Source: Rhodospirillales bacterium (lineage in GTDB: Bacteria > Pseudomonadota > Alphaproteobacteria > Rhodospirillales > Casp-alpha2). From it: 64,000 nucleotides of DNA. The stretch spans positions 62,001 through 126,000 of the forward strand of contig JAEPQO010000005.1 of the NCBI GenBank assembly GCA_017640505.1, given 5' to 3'. The notes beneath the pieces were generated by a model. That model was not told where the DNA came from and did not search any database. It was given only the letters and a program-made list of their open reading frames with translations. Each line of letters opens with the position of its first letter. Within the stretch, counting starts at the first letter, position 1. Below are positions 53,784 to 61,973 of the stretch, one piece after another. The translations under genes were made by a program, and so were the position numbers.

Positions 53784-53862
53784 CCCTGAACTTGATTCAG
53801 GGCCCATACGATTTCTTTGAATTCGCTTTCCGTACCGTCATGGGTCCCAAATCAAGTTTGGG
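53784..53862. repeat. Inverted pair of REP-like palindromes
   Basis: Unit A (53784-53807, CCCTGAACTTGATTCAGGG then CCCAT) and unit B (53840-53862, read in reverse as CCCAAACTTGATTTGGGACCCAT) face each other. Each is itself palindromic. They lie between convergent genes, where such elements are typically found, and may act as bidirectional terminators. Confidence 0.6.
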
Positions 53863-53876
53863 ATGACGACGATGGA

Positions 53877-54371
53877 TCAGGACCCGAGCGGTTCCGGCGG
53901 CATGGACGGGAACATCGGCGGCGTGGGTTGCGTTGGCTGAGCGCCTTCCTCGTCAGGCGCATCACCTTCCACGGCGATCTCTTCGGGCGCATCCGGCTGG
54001 GCTTCATCTTCCTCGCCGAGCGGTTCGAGATCGTTCCGCGTCCACCAGTACCAGAAGCCCTGCGAGCGCAGCCATTTTTCAAGGCGGTCGAGGTTTGACC
54101 ATTCGCGTCCCGCGCCGCGCGCCGAATAGATGCGCGCCAGCTGCCCGTCGACGTAAACAAGCACGCCCCAGGTGTGCGGGTTCTTGGCCTGATCGCCAAA
54201 GCCGCCGCCGGCCTGTTCGCGCCAGACCCGGTATACGACCGCATATTCGCCAAGACGCCCCACGGCCCGCAGGTACGGCAGGTCCGCCTGCGTGATGGTC
54301 ATGGTGACACCCAGCGCCAGATCCTGCTGGGCGGCGTCCTGAGGGACCGGGGCTCCGACATCTTGCGGCAT
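53877..54371 (-). CDS. Hypothetical protein
   Basis: A 164-residue protein of unknown function. The middle is well folded in appearance: AVVYRVWREQAGGGFGDQAKNPHTWGVLVYVDGQLARIYSARGAGREWSNLDRLEKWLRSQGFWYWWTRNDLEP, rich in Trp and Arg. The last 45 residues are acidic and Pro-rich. The ATG at 54371 has AAGGTG upstream and the 54395 ATG lacks any ribosome-binding site, so the shorter form is favoured. No family is recognised; the WWTRND pattern may be useful for a homology search. Confidence 0.55.
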   Translation of the reverse strand: MPQDVGAPVPQDAAQQDLALGVTMTITQADLPYLRAVGRLGEYAVVYRVWREQAGGGFGDQAKNPHTWGVLVYVDGQLARIYSARGAGREWSNLDRLEKWLRSQGFWYWWTRNDLEPLGEEDEAQPDAPEEIAVEGDAPDEEGAQPTQPTPPMFPSMPPEPLGS

Positions 54372-54387
54372 GATGATACCGACACCT

Positions 54388-54436
54388 TGTATCATGTTGT
54401 TGACAAATGCACTCGTTTAACGTACATCATGATACA
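54388..54436 (+). promoter_or_regulatory. Inverted repeat around a candidate promoter
   Basis: TGTATCATG (54388-54396) and CATGATACA (54428-54436) flank a perfect TTGACA (54400-54405). This could be the promoter of the VOC gene with a looping repressor site. The -10 is weak (TACATC at 17-base spacing). Confidence 0.4.
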
Positions 54437-54537
54437 TGTTGTAGGCCGAGTCGGCTAGCCCTTTGTTCGCCGGGTCACAGCAAACGCTTTCCGGGGGCCT
54501 GCCTCCCCCAATCGAAACGAGATTCAGGAGTTCTGAT

Positions 54538-55092
54538 ATGGCTAAAAAAGTTGCGCCGGTGCCGAAAGGCTATCGCACCGTTACCCCGTCCCTCGTCGTT
54601 CGTGGCGCCGACGCCGCGCTCGGCTTCTATGCAGACGTGTTCGGCGCCGAAGTGCTTTCGCGCACCTACGCCGAAGACGAAGTCACCGTGCTGCACGCGG
54701 AAATGAAGATCGGTAACTCGATCGTCGTCGTTTCCGACGAGCTGCCGGCCTTCGGCATCTGGTCGCCGCTCGCCTATGGCGGGTCCGCCGTTGCCCAGCA
54801 TCTTTATGTCGCCAACGTCGACGAGATCTGGGAACACGCCGTCGACGCCGGCTGCACCGTTCTGGTGCCGCTTGCCGACACGCTGTACGGCGAACGCTTT
54901 GCCAAGGTCGTCGACCCGTTCGGTCACGTCTGGTCGATGTCGAAGCGCATCCCGGCCCCGAAAGCCGAGGACATCAAGGCCAAGACGCAGGCCGAGGGTT
55001 TCTCGATCTACGAGCCGGTCGGCAACCGCGAAGAGCAGCCGTACCCGACCGCCGACGGCACCCAGACCGAGAGTGAAACCGCCGCGGCCTGA
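54538..55092 (+). CDS. VOC family (glyoxalase/bleomycin resistance) protein
   Basis: A 184-residue protein. VPKGYRTVTPSLVVRGADAALGFYADVFGAEVLSR is the first beta-alpha-beta-beta-beta module; DPFGHVWSMSKR with the typical metal Glu/His near the end is the second, as in PhnB-like proteins. ATG 54538 has AGGAG. It ends at a strong terminator, so it is a separate transcription unit from gabT although adjacent. Confidence 0.85.
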   Translation: MAKKVAPVPKGYRTVTPSLVVRGADAALGFYADVFGAEVLSRTYAEDEVTVLHAEMKIGNSIVVVSDELPAFGIWSPLAYGGSAVAQHLYVANVDEIWEHAVDAGCTVLVPLADTLYGERFAKVVDPFGHVWSMSKRIPAPKAEDIKAKTQAEGFSIYEPVGNREEQPYPTADGTQTESETAAA

Positions 55093-55107
55093 CGCTGAGT
55101 TCGGAAG

Positions 55108-55130
55108 GGGCGGCCGATGGCCGCCCTTTT
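55108..55130 (+). terminator. Rho-independent terminator after the VOC gene
   Basis: GGGCGGCC, loop GAT, GGCCGCCC, then TTTT. A textbook hairpin 15 bases after the VOC stop and before gabT, so gabT needs its own promoter in the 40-base gap or tolerates read-through. Confidence 0.8.
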
Positions 55131-55170
55131 CATCTCCATCGTTGATGAATTCATACAGGGACTAACGGAA

Positions 55171-56475
55171 ATGACTGATAATAAATCGCTCAATGAACGC
55201 CGCCTTGCCGCCACGCCCCGGGGCGTCGGTGTTGCCACCGGCATTTACGCGGACCGCGCCGAAAACGCGGAACTGTGGGACGTCGAAGGCAACCGCTACG
55301 TTGACTTCGCGGGCGGGATCGCCGTGCTCAACACCGGTCACCGCAACCCGACCGTAATGGCCGCCGTGCAACAGCAGCTCGAGCGTTTCACCCACACCGC
55401 CTATCAGGTCGTGCCGTACGAGCCCTATGTCGAGCTTGCGGAAAAGCTGAACGAACTTGCGCCCGGCGATACGCCGAAGAAGACGCTGTTCGTTACCACC
55501 GGCGCCGAAGCCGTCGAAAACGCCATTAAGATCGCACGTGCGCACACTGGCCGTCCGGGCGTGATCGCATTCGCCGGCGGCTTCCACGGCCGCACCATGA
55601 TGACCATGGGTCTGACCGGCAAGGTCGATCCTTACAAGCGTGGTTTCGGTCCGATGCCGGCCGGCATCCATCACCTGCCGTTCCCGATGCCGATGCACGG
55701 CGTCTCGGTCCAGGACTCGATCAATGCCCTGCACCGTCTGTTCAAGGCCGATCTCGAGCCGGAACAGGTCGCAGCCATCATCATCGAGCCGGTCCAGGGC
55801 GAAGGCGGCTTCTACATTGCGCCGGTCGAACTGATCGCCGAACTGCGCCGCGTCTGCGACCAGTACGGCATCTGCCTGATCGCCGATGAAGTGCAGACCG
55901 GCTTTGCCCGCACGGGCCGTCTCTTTGCCTCCGAGCACTGGGGTATCGAGCCGGACATGATTACCACCGCCAAGTCGCTCGCGGGCGGTTTCCCGCTGGC
56001 CGGCGTTGTCGGCAAGGCCGAGATCATGGACGCTCCCCTGCCGGGCGGTCTCGGCGGCACCTACGGCGGCAGCCCGATCGGCTGCGCCGCCGCGCTGGGT
56101 GTACTGAAGGTAATCGAGGAAGAACAGCTTCTGGGCCGCGCCAACATCATCGGCCAGCGCATCCTTGAGCGCGTCGAGCGCATCAAGGCACGCACCGACG
56201 TTCACCCGATCGGTAACGTCCGCGGGCTCGGCGCCATGGTCGCCTTCGAACTGGTGACGGAACACGGCGGCAACACGCCGGACGCCGACGCCACCAAGGC
56301 CCTTTGTGCCAAGGCGCTTGAAAACGGCCTGATCCTGCTGTCGTGCGGCGTTTACGCCAACACGGTCCGGATCCTGGTACCGTTGACGGCAACCGACGCC
56401 ATCATCGACGAGGGTCTCGATATCATCGAGCGCTCCCTCGCCGAAATCGGCGCCACCGCGGTCGCGGCGGAATAA
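55171..56475 (+). CDS. gabT: 4-aminobutyrate aminotransferase-like class III transaminase
   Basis: A 434-residue PLP enzyme. D239 (LIADEVQTG) and the PLP lysine K268 (TTAKSLAGGFPLAG) fall at the same numbers as in E. coli GabT. FVTTGAEAVENAIKIARAHTGR and FHGRTMM are also conserved. It moves the amino group of 4-aminobutyrate or another omega-amine to 2-oxoglutarate. The ATG 55171 has GGGA upstream; a start at 55117 would precede the terminator hairpin region. It fits a route that takes diamines to succinate semialdehyde. Confidence 0.88.
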   Translation: MTDNKSLNERRLAATPRGVGVATGIYADRAENAELWDVEGNRYVDFAGGIAVLNTGHRNPTVMAAVQQQLERFTHTAYQVVPYEPYVELAEKLNELAPGDTPKKTLFVTTGAEAVENAIKIARAHTGRPGVIAFAGGFHGRTMMTMGLTGKVDPYKRGFGPMPAGIHHLPFPMPMHGVSVQDSINALHRLFKADLEPEQVAAIIIEPVQGEGGFYIAPVELIAELRRVCDQYGICLIADEVQTGFARTGRLFASEHWGIEPDMITTAKSLAGGFPLAGVVGKAEIMDAPLPGGLGGTYGGSPIGCAAALGVLKVIEEEQLLGRANIIGQRILERVERIKARTDVHPIGNVRGLGAMVAFELVTEHGGNTPDADATKALCAKALENGLILLSCGVYANTVRILVPLTATDAIIDEGLDIIERSLAEIGATAVAAE

Positions 56476-56481
56476 GGCTTC

Positions 56482-56511
56482 GCCCGGGAATGCCACCGTG
56501 TGTTCCCGGGC
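56482..56511 (+). terminator. Hairpin after gabT, no T-tract
   Basis: GCCCGGGAA and TTCCCGGGC pair perfectly around a 12-base loop. Without a following T run it is more likely an mRNA-stabilising or processing element than a full stop. Confidence 0.5.
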
Positions 56512-56586
56512 AGACCTTGACCAGAAACCGCTAGCGCGCCACGATTGATATTCATTCGCGATACGAACAAAGAGGTTGATACTTAG

Positions 56587-57543
56587 ATGACCCCCTTCGC
56601 GATTGCCGGTGTGCAGATGCACGTATCGGCCAGCCATGAAAACGTGACCGCGATGTCACATCGCATCGATCACGTCATGGCACGCTTTCCCTGGGTTCAG
56701 ATGATCGTGTTCAGCGAGCTGGCACCGTACGGCCCGCTGACAGGCAATCATCCCGAAAGCATCGAAGGGGCGCTCGACGTGTTCCGCGAAGCCGCCATCC
56801 GTCACAATGTCTGGCTGCTGCCGGGCTCCATGTTCGAACGTACGGAAGTGGGCCTGCACAACGCGGCTTACGTCATCAATCCGCAGGGCGAGACCGTCGC
56901 CCGCTATGCCAAGATGTTTCCGTTCCAGCCCTACGAGGCAGGCGTCGAGGGCGGCACCGAGTTCTGCGTGTTCGACGTGCCGGACGTGGGCCGCTTCGGG
57001 GTTTCGATCTGCTACGATATCTGGTTCCCGGAAACGACCCGCACGCTGGTGTCGATGGGCGCCGAGGTCCTGCTGCACCCGGTACTGACCGGCACCATCG
57101 ACCGCGACATCGAACTTTCCATCGCGCGTTCGACCGCGGCGATGTTCCAGACCTATGTGTTCGACATCAATGGCCTCGGCCCGGGCGGCACCGGCCGTTC
57201 GTGCGTCGTCGACCCGTCGGGCACCATCATCTATCAGGCCGCCGGCCAGGAAGAAGTGATCCCCGTCGAGGTCGATTTCGACATGGTGCGCCGCCAGCGC
57301 GCCGTGGGCCTCAGGGGTCTCGGTCAGACATTGAAGAGTTTCCGTGACCGCAACGTCTATTTCGGCGTTTACGACCCGATGAGCGCGGACACGTCCTATC
57401 TATACAGTCTCGGTAACCTGGAAATGCCGCATCAAGGTTCCGCCGAAGGCCTGAACGCCCCCCGCCCGGCCGACATCACCGGCCATCGGGGACACAGCAA
57501 TATTACGGTGCTCGACACCCATAAAAGCGTGAAAGACGCATAA
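56587..57543 (+). CDS. Nitrilase superfamily amidohydrolase (carbon-nitrogen hydrolase)
   Basis: A 318-residue enzyme of the nitrilase fold. The triad is visible: E44 in FSELAPYGP, K109 in YAKMFPFQPYE and C142 in VSICYDIWFPE. The spacing fits the family, which includes aliphatic amidases, N-carbamoylputrescine amidase and formamidase. The ribosome-binding site is AGAGG, 10 bases upstream. It is 29 bases before the decarboxylase gene, so it probably hydrolyses an amide or ureido form of that pathway. Confidence 0.88.
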   Translation: MTPFAIAGVQMHVSASHENVTAMSHRIDHVMARFPWVQMIVFSELAPYGPLTGNHPESIEGALDVFREAAIRHNVWLLPGSMFERTEVGLHNAAYVINPQGETVARYAKMFPFQPYEAGVEGGTEFCVFDVPDVGRFGVSICYDIWFPETTRTLVSMGAEVLLHPVLTGTIDRDIELSIARSTAAMFQTYVFDINGLGPGGTGRSCVVDPSGTIIYQAAGQEEVIPVEVDFDMVRRQRAVGLRGLGQTLKSFRDRNVYFGVYDPMSADTSYLYSLGNLEMPHQGSAEGLNAPRPADITGHRGHSNITVLDTHKSVKDA

Positions 57544-57544
57544 A

Positions 57545-57598
57545 ATGACTAAGTACAGGGAGCTTAAACACTATGCCGGACGAGGGAGCGAAGACTAA
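57545..57598 (+). CDS. Possible 17-residue leader peptide overlapping the decarboxylase start
   Basis: The frame begins ATG ACT AAG, 1 base after the amidohydrolase stop, and reads MTKYRELKHYAGRGSED. It overlaps the decarboxylase start (57573) in another frame. It is rich in Lys, Arg and Tyr. Its own ribosome-binding site is weak, so it may be chance. Confidence 0.2.
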   Translation: MTKYRELKHYAGRGSED

Positions 57599-60314
57599 GG
57601 GCGTATCTTTAGGTCGCTACTACAACGCAACTCAGTTACGCGTCGATACCTGGAACAAGCTGAAAAACATCGTCCTTCGCCTGGCCGAGGGACGAGAGCG
57701 TCCCGACGACTATGCACAGGCGCGCGCGCTGCTGGATGAACTGGCACCGTTCGAGACCTACTGGGCGTTCCCCGGACATCACGACTTCAGGCAGCTCTAT
57801 CACCTTCTGGATAACCGTGACGCACGCACGCTGAGCCGCGCCGTGTCGCGCATCGTCGGCGCATTGATGAGCAGCAGTTATCGCCGCAAACACGTAAACC
57901 TCGGCCTGCATGGCGAAGAGGACTACATTGACGACGAGGACGTCGAGACGCCCGAGGAACGCGTCCGCCGCCGCCCCTACTTCGAGGTGCTTTTCGTCGA
58001 CGACCTGTCGCACGTGCAACAGAACCAGCAGGAAGAAGGCCTGCACGCGATGCGGCGCGAGGAAGATCCGTTCACCTACGAGCCGGTCTTCGTGCCGAGC
58101 TTCGAGGACGCGATCATCGCCGCGCTTTTCAATCACAACATTCAGGCCGTGGTCATCCGCTTCGGTTTTCAGTTCAAGTCGCACAACGACCTGCCGGTGC
58201 TGTCGCGCTACCTGAAGATGGCGCATATCGACAATTCGGACGAACTTGAGCCGCAGGACTACGGCATCGTGCTGGCCGACGTCATCGCCCGCATTCGCCC
58301 CGAACTCGACCTCTATCTGGTCACCGACCAGAGCGTCGAGGACGTCGCCGGCCGTGTCGGCGATGCCTGCCGCCGCATATTTTACAATCAGGAAGACTTC
58401 CTGGAACTGCACATGAACATCCTGCGCGGCGTCGACAGCCGTTACAATGCACCGTTCTTCACCGCGCTCAGAAACTACGCCAAGCAGCCGACCGGCGTGT
58501 TCCATGCCCTGCCCATCTCGCGCGGCAAATCGATCTCCAAGTCCAACTGGATCCGCGACATGGGCGAGTTCTATGGCATGAACATCTTTCTCGCCGAAAC
58601 ATCCGCTACATCCGGCGGGCTGGACTCGTTGCTGGAACCGCACGGCCCAATCAAGAAAGCGCACGAACTTGCGTCACGCGCGTTTGGCTCGCGCAAGACG
58701 TTCTTTGCGACCAACGGCACGTCGACCTGCAACAAGATCGTCGTGCAGGCCATCGTCCGGCCCGGCGACATCGTGCTGGTCGACCGTGACTGCCACAAGT
58801 CGCACCATTACGGCATGGTGCTGGGCGGCGCGCACGTGGTGTATCTCGACAGCTATCCGCTCAGCGAATACTCGATGTACGGCGCCGTGCCGCTGCGCGA
58901 GATCAAGAAGGAACTGCTGGAACTGAAGGCGGCGGGCAAACTCGACAAGGTCCGCATGCTTCTGCTGACCAACTGTACCTTCGACGGTCTCGTCTACAAC
59001 GTCGAGCGTGTCATGGAGGAATGCCTCGCGATCAAGCCGGACCTCGTGTTCCTCTGGGACGAGGCCTGGTTCGGCTTCGCCCGGTTCGGCCCGACGTACC
59101 GTCAGCGCACCGGCATGTACCAGGCCGGGAACCTGCGCGAAAAGTTCAAGGATCCGGACTACCGCGAAGAATACGAAGCCCACAAGGCCGAACGCGAAGC
59201 CGCCGGCGACGATATCGAGAAGCTGCTCGACATGCGCCTGCTGCCGGACCCGGACGTGGCGCGCGTCCGAGTCTATTCCACGCAGTCGACGCACAAGACC
59301 CTGACCGCGCTGCGTCAGGGCTCGATGATCCACGTGCACGACCAGGATTTCTCGTCGAAGGTCGAAGAACCCTTCCACGAAGCGTTCATGACGCACACCT
59401 CGACCTCGCCCAACTACCAGATACTGGCGTCGCTCGACGTCGGCCGGCGCCAGGTTGAGCTGGAAGGCTTCGAGATGGTGCAGAAACAGGTCGAGATGGC
59501 CATGGTGTTGCGCCAGAAGGTCCGCACACACCCGCTGCTGTCGAAGTACTTCAAGGTGCTGACCGTCGGCGACATGATCCCGCCCGAATACCGCCAGTCG
59601 GGGATCGAAAGCTATTACGATCCCGACAAGGGCTGGAACGACATCTGGGAAGCATGGGCCGGCGACGAGTTCTCGCTCGACGCGACGCGCATCACACTTC
59701 TGGTCGGCGGCACCGGCATGGACGGCGACACGTTCAAGAACGCCGAGCTGATGGACAAGTACGGCATCCAGATCAACAAGACGTCGCGCAACACGGTCCT
59801 GTTCATGACCAACATCGGCACGACGCGGAGTTCGATCGCGTACCTGATCGAAGTCCTGGTCAAAATCGCCAACGACATGGACGAAAAGCTGGAGGACATG
59901 AACGCGCCGGAACGCAAGGCACACGAGAAGAAGGTCGACGCGCTGCTGAACGAGCTGCCGCCGCTGCCCGATTTCTCGCGATTCCACGACGCCTTTCGCC
60001 CTGACCCGAAGGGTCACACCCGCGAAGGCGTCATGCGCGATGCGTACTTCCTTTCCTACGACGAGGACTCCTGCGAGTACCTGACGCTCGAAGGCGGGAT
60101 CGAGGAAGCGATGAATGCCGGGCGCGAGGTCGTGTCCGCGACGTTCATCATCCCCTACCCGCCCGGCTTCCCGATCCTGGTGCCGGGACAGGTGGTCTCG
60201 AAGGAGATCATCGGTTTCTTCAAGGCCCTCGACGTGAAGGAAATCCACGGCTACCGCCCGGATCTGGGCCTACGCGTATTCACGGAGGACGCGCTTAAGG
60301 CGCGCCTCAAGTAA
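57573..60314 (+). CDS. Orn/Lys/Arg-type PLP decarboxylase, oversized
   Basis: A 913-residue fold-I decarboxylase. Residues 1-330 hold a long N-terminal region that includes a wing-like domain; the catalytic core shows FFATNGTSTCNKIVVQAIVRPGDIVLVDRDCHKS (377-409), D496 in LWDEAWFGFARFGP, and the PLP lysine K575 in STQSTHKTLTALRQGSM. The C-terminal domain includes IPYPPGFPILVPGQ. Typical members are about 710-760 residues; the extra length is in the N-terminal part and a charged insert at about 520-555. It should release a diamine such as putrescine, cadaverine or agmatine. CAGGGAG lies 10 bases before the ATG. Confidence 0.9.
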   Translation: MPDEGAKTKGVSLGRYYNATQLRVDTWNKLKNIVLRLAEGRERPDDYAQARALLDELAPFETYWAFPGHHDFRQLYHLLDNRDARTLSRAVSRIVGALMSSSYRRKHVNLGLHGEEDYIDDEDVETPEERVRRRPYFEVLFVDDLSHVQQNQQEEGLHAMRREEDPFTYEPVFVPSFEDAIIAALFNHNIQAVVIRFGFQFKSHNDLPVLSRYLKMAHIDNSDELEPQDYGIVLADVIARIRPELDLYLVTDQSVEDVAGRVGDACRRIFYNQEDFLELHMNILRGVDSRYNAPFFTALRNYAKQPTGVFHALPISRGKSISKSNWIRDMGEFYGMNIFLAETSATSGGLDSLLEPHGPIKKAHELASRAFGSRKTFFATNGTSTCNKIVVQAIVRPGDIVLVDRDCHKSHHYGMVLGGAHVVYLDSYPLSEYSMYGAVPLREIKKELLELKAAGKLDKVRMLLLTNCTFDGLVYNVERVMEECLAIKPDLVFLWDEAWFGFARFGPTYRQRTGMYQAGNLREKFKDPDYREEYEAHKAEREAAGDDIEKLLDMRLLPDPDVARVRVYSTQSTHKTLTALRQGSMIHVHDQDFSSKVEEPFHEAFMTHTSTSPNYQILASLDVGRRQVELEGFEMVQKQVEMAMVLRQKVRTHPLLSKYFKVLTVGDMIPPEYRQSGIESYYDPDKGWNDIWEAWAGDEFSLDATRITLLVGGTGMDGDTFKNAELMDKYGIQINKTSRNTVLFMTNIGTTRSSIAYLIEVLVKIANDMDEKLEDMNAPERKAHEKKVDALLNELPPLPDFSRFHDAFRPDPKGHTREGVMRDAYFLSYDEDSCEYLTLEGGIEEAMNAGREVVSATFIIPYPPGFPILVPGQVVSKEIIGFFKALDVKEIHGYRPDLGLRVFTEDALKARLK

Positions 60315-60373
60315 AACCATCGGCGGCGGCAACGACCGGCGCCTGAAGACTGCAAACAGGGAGACTGAGAACC

Positions 60374-61942
60374 ATGGCAAGAGCCACCACGAAGAAAGCC
60401 GCGCCGAAAAAGAAAGCCGCCAAGAAGGCTGCGCCCAAGAAAAAGGCCGTCGCGAAGAAAACCGCCGCCAAGAAACCGGCCGCGCGCAAACCGCGCCAGA
60501 AGAAGCTGAAAAACATTTCCGAGATCCGGCGCTACTTCCACCGCAATGAAGACCCGATCTTCTTCATCAGCGCGACCAATTTCAACCTGCTCGGCATCGA
60601 CGAGTGGTGCCGCAACTTCAAATACATCTGCTATATCGACTGCTACGACGGCCGCCATCCGAACGTGTTTGTGCCGTCGGAAGCACCACATCCCGAGTTC
60701 GAAAGCATCGAGGACATCAATGCCTACCTTCTCGAACACAAGGAAGTCATCGATTACGTGAAGTCCAAAGGCGGCAAGCCCAAGGCGGTGTTCCTGATGT
60801 TCGACGAACGCGTCGAGAAGGTCTGCAAGGAACTGGGTCTCGAGGTCTGGTTCCCGAAGGCGGCACTGCGCGAGAAGATCGATCACAAGATCGAAACCGT
60901 GCGCATCGGCAACAAGGCCGGCGTCCCCAGCGTGCCGAATACGCTCGGCGTCATTGACAGCTGGGAAGACCTGCAGAAGCTGGCCAAGCCGCTCGGCAAG
61001 GATCTTGTGCTGCAGTCCGCCTTTGGCGACAGCGGTCACACCACGTTCTTCATCAAGAACGAAAAGGATTTCCGCCGTTACGAACATGACATCGTCGGCC
61101 AGGGCGAAATCAAGGTCATGAAGCGGATCAATTGCCGTGGCTCGGCGATCGAGGCCTGCGCCACATCCAAGGGCACCATCGTCGGTCCGCTGATGACGGA
61201 ACTTGTCGGCTTCAATGAACTGACGCCCTATCGCGGCGGCTGGTGCGGCAACGAAATCTTCCCCGAAGCGTTCGATCCGAAGATCCGCAAGAAGGCCCGC
61301 GAGTACACCTTCCAGTTCGGCAATCAGCTGGTCAAGGAAGGCTACCGCGGCTACTTCGAGCTCGACTTCCTGATCGACCAGAACGACGGCAATATCTATC
61401 TGGGCGAGTGCAATCCGCGCGTCACGGGCGCCAGCTCGATGACCAACCACGCGGCCTTCGCACACGCCGATGCGCCGTTGTTCCTGTTCCACCTGCTCGA
61501 ATTCTCGGGCGTCCCGTTCGATATCGACGTCAACGAGCTGAACAACCGCTGGGCCGATGCCGACAACATCGACAGCTGGTGTCAGATGGTCATCAAGCAC
61601 ACCGAGGATAACGTCGACATCATCACGGAAGCCCCGGAATCGGGTATCTGGAGCCTGCACAAGGACGGCAGCGTCAGCTATAACCGCTTCGACTATCACC
61701 GCCGCGCGGTGGAAAGCGAGGCCGAGGCGTTCTTCCTGCGCATTTCCGACAAGGGCGATTACCGTTACGAGGGCGCCGATCTCGGCATTCTCATCACGCG
61801 CGGCCGCGCCATGGACAGCAAGTTCCGGCTCACCAAGCGTGCCAAGCAGTGGATCGAGGGCATCAAGTCGCAATACAAGGCGAAGCCGCTGCCCAAGGCA
61901 CAACCCGTGGAAATGGCCGATCCGGCGTTCAAGATTCTTTGA
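60374..61942 (+). CDS. ATP-grasp ligase with histone H1-like N-terminal tail
   Basis: A 522-residue protein. Residues 1-47 are a Lys/Ala/Pro-rich tail (repeated AAPKKKA, KKPAARK) like a histone H1 terminal domain. The body (about 48-500) is an ATP-grasp enzyme: GVPSVPNTLG, LVLQSAFGDSGHTT as the ATP-loop, and Mg ligands E329 and E345 with N347 in GYFELDFLIDQNDGNIYLGECNPRVTG. Such enzymes join a carboxylate to an amine or thiol with ATP. It is 59 bases after the decarboxylase gene, so the acceptor may be the diamine. Often labelled biotin carboxylase, but no biotin domains are here. Confidence 0.85.
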   Translation: MARATTKKAAPKKKAAKKAAPKKKAVAKKTAAKKPAARKPRQKKLKNISEIRRYFHRNEDPIFFISATNFNLLGIDEWCRNFKYICYIDCYDGRHPNVFVPSEAPHPEFESIEDINAYLLEHKEVIDYVKSKGGKPKAVFLMFDERVEKVCKELGLEVWFPKAALREKIDHKIETVRIGNKAGVPSVPNTLGVIDSWEDLQKLAKPLGKDLVLQSAFGDSGHTTFFIKNEKDFRRYEHDIVGQGEIKVMKRINCRGSAIEACATSKGTIVGPLMTELVGFNELTPYRGGWCGNEIFPEAFDPKIRKKAREYTFQFGNQLVKEGYRGYFELDFLIDQNDGNIYLGECNPRVTGASSMTNHAAFAHADAPLFLFHLLEFSGVPFDIDVNELNNRWADADNIDSWCQMVIKHTEDNVDIITEAPESGIWSLHKDGSVSYNRFDYHRRAVESEAEAFFLRISDKGDYRYEGADLGILITRGRAMDSKFRLTKRAKQWIEGIKSQYKAKPLPKAQPVEMADPAFKIL

Positions 61943-61973
61943 CGCTAGACCGGTTTAAGCGTAACCAGAGCGC

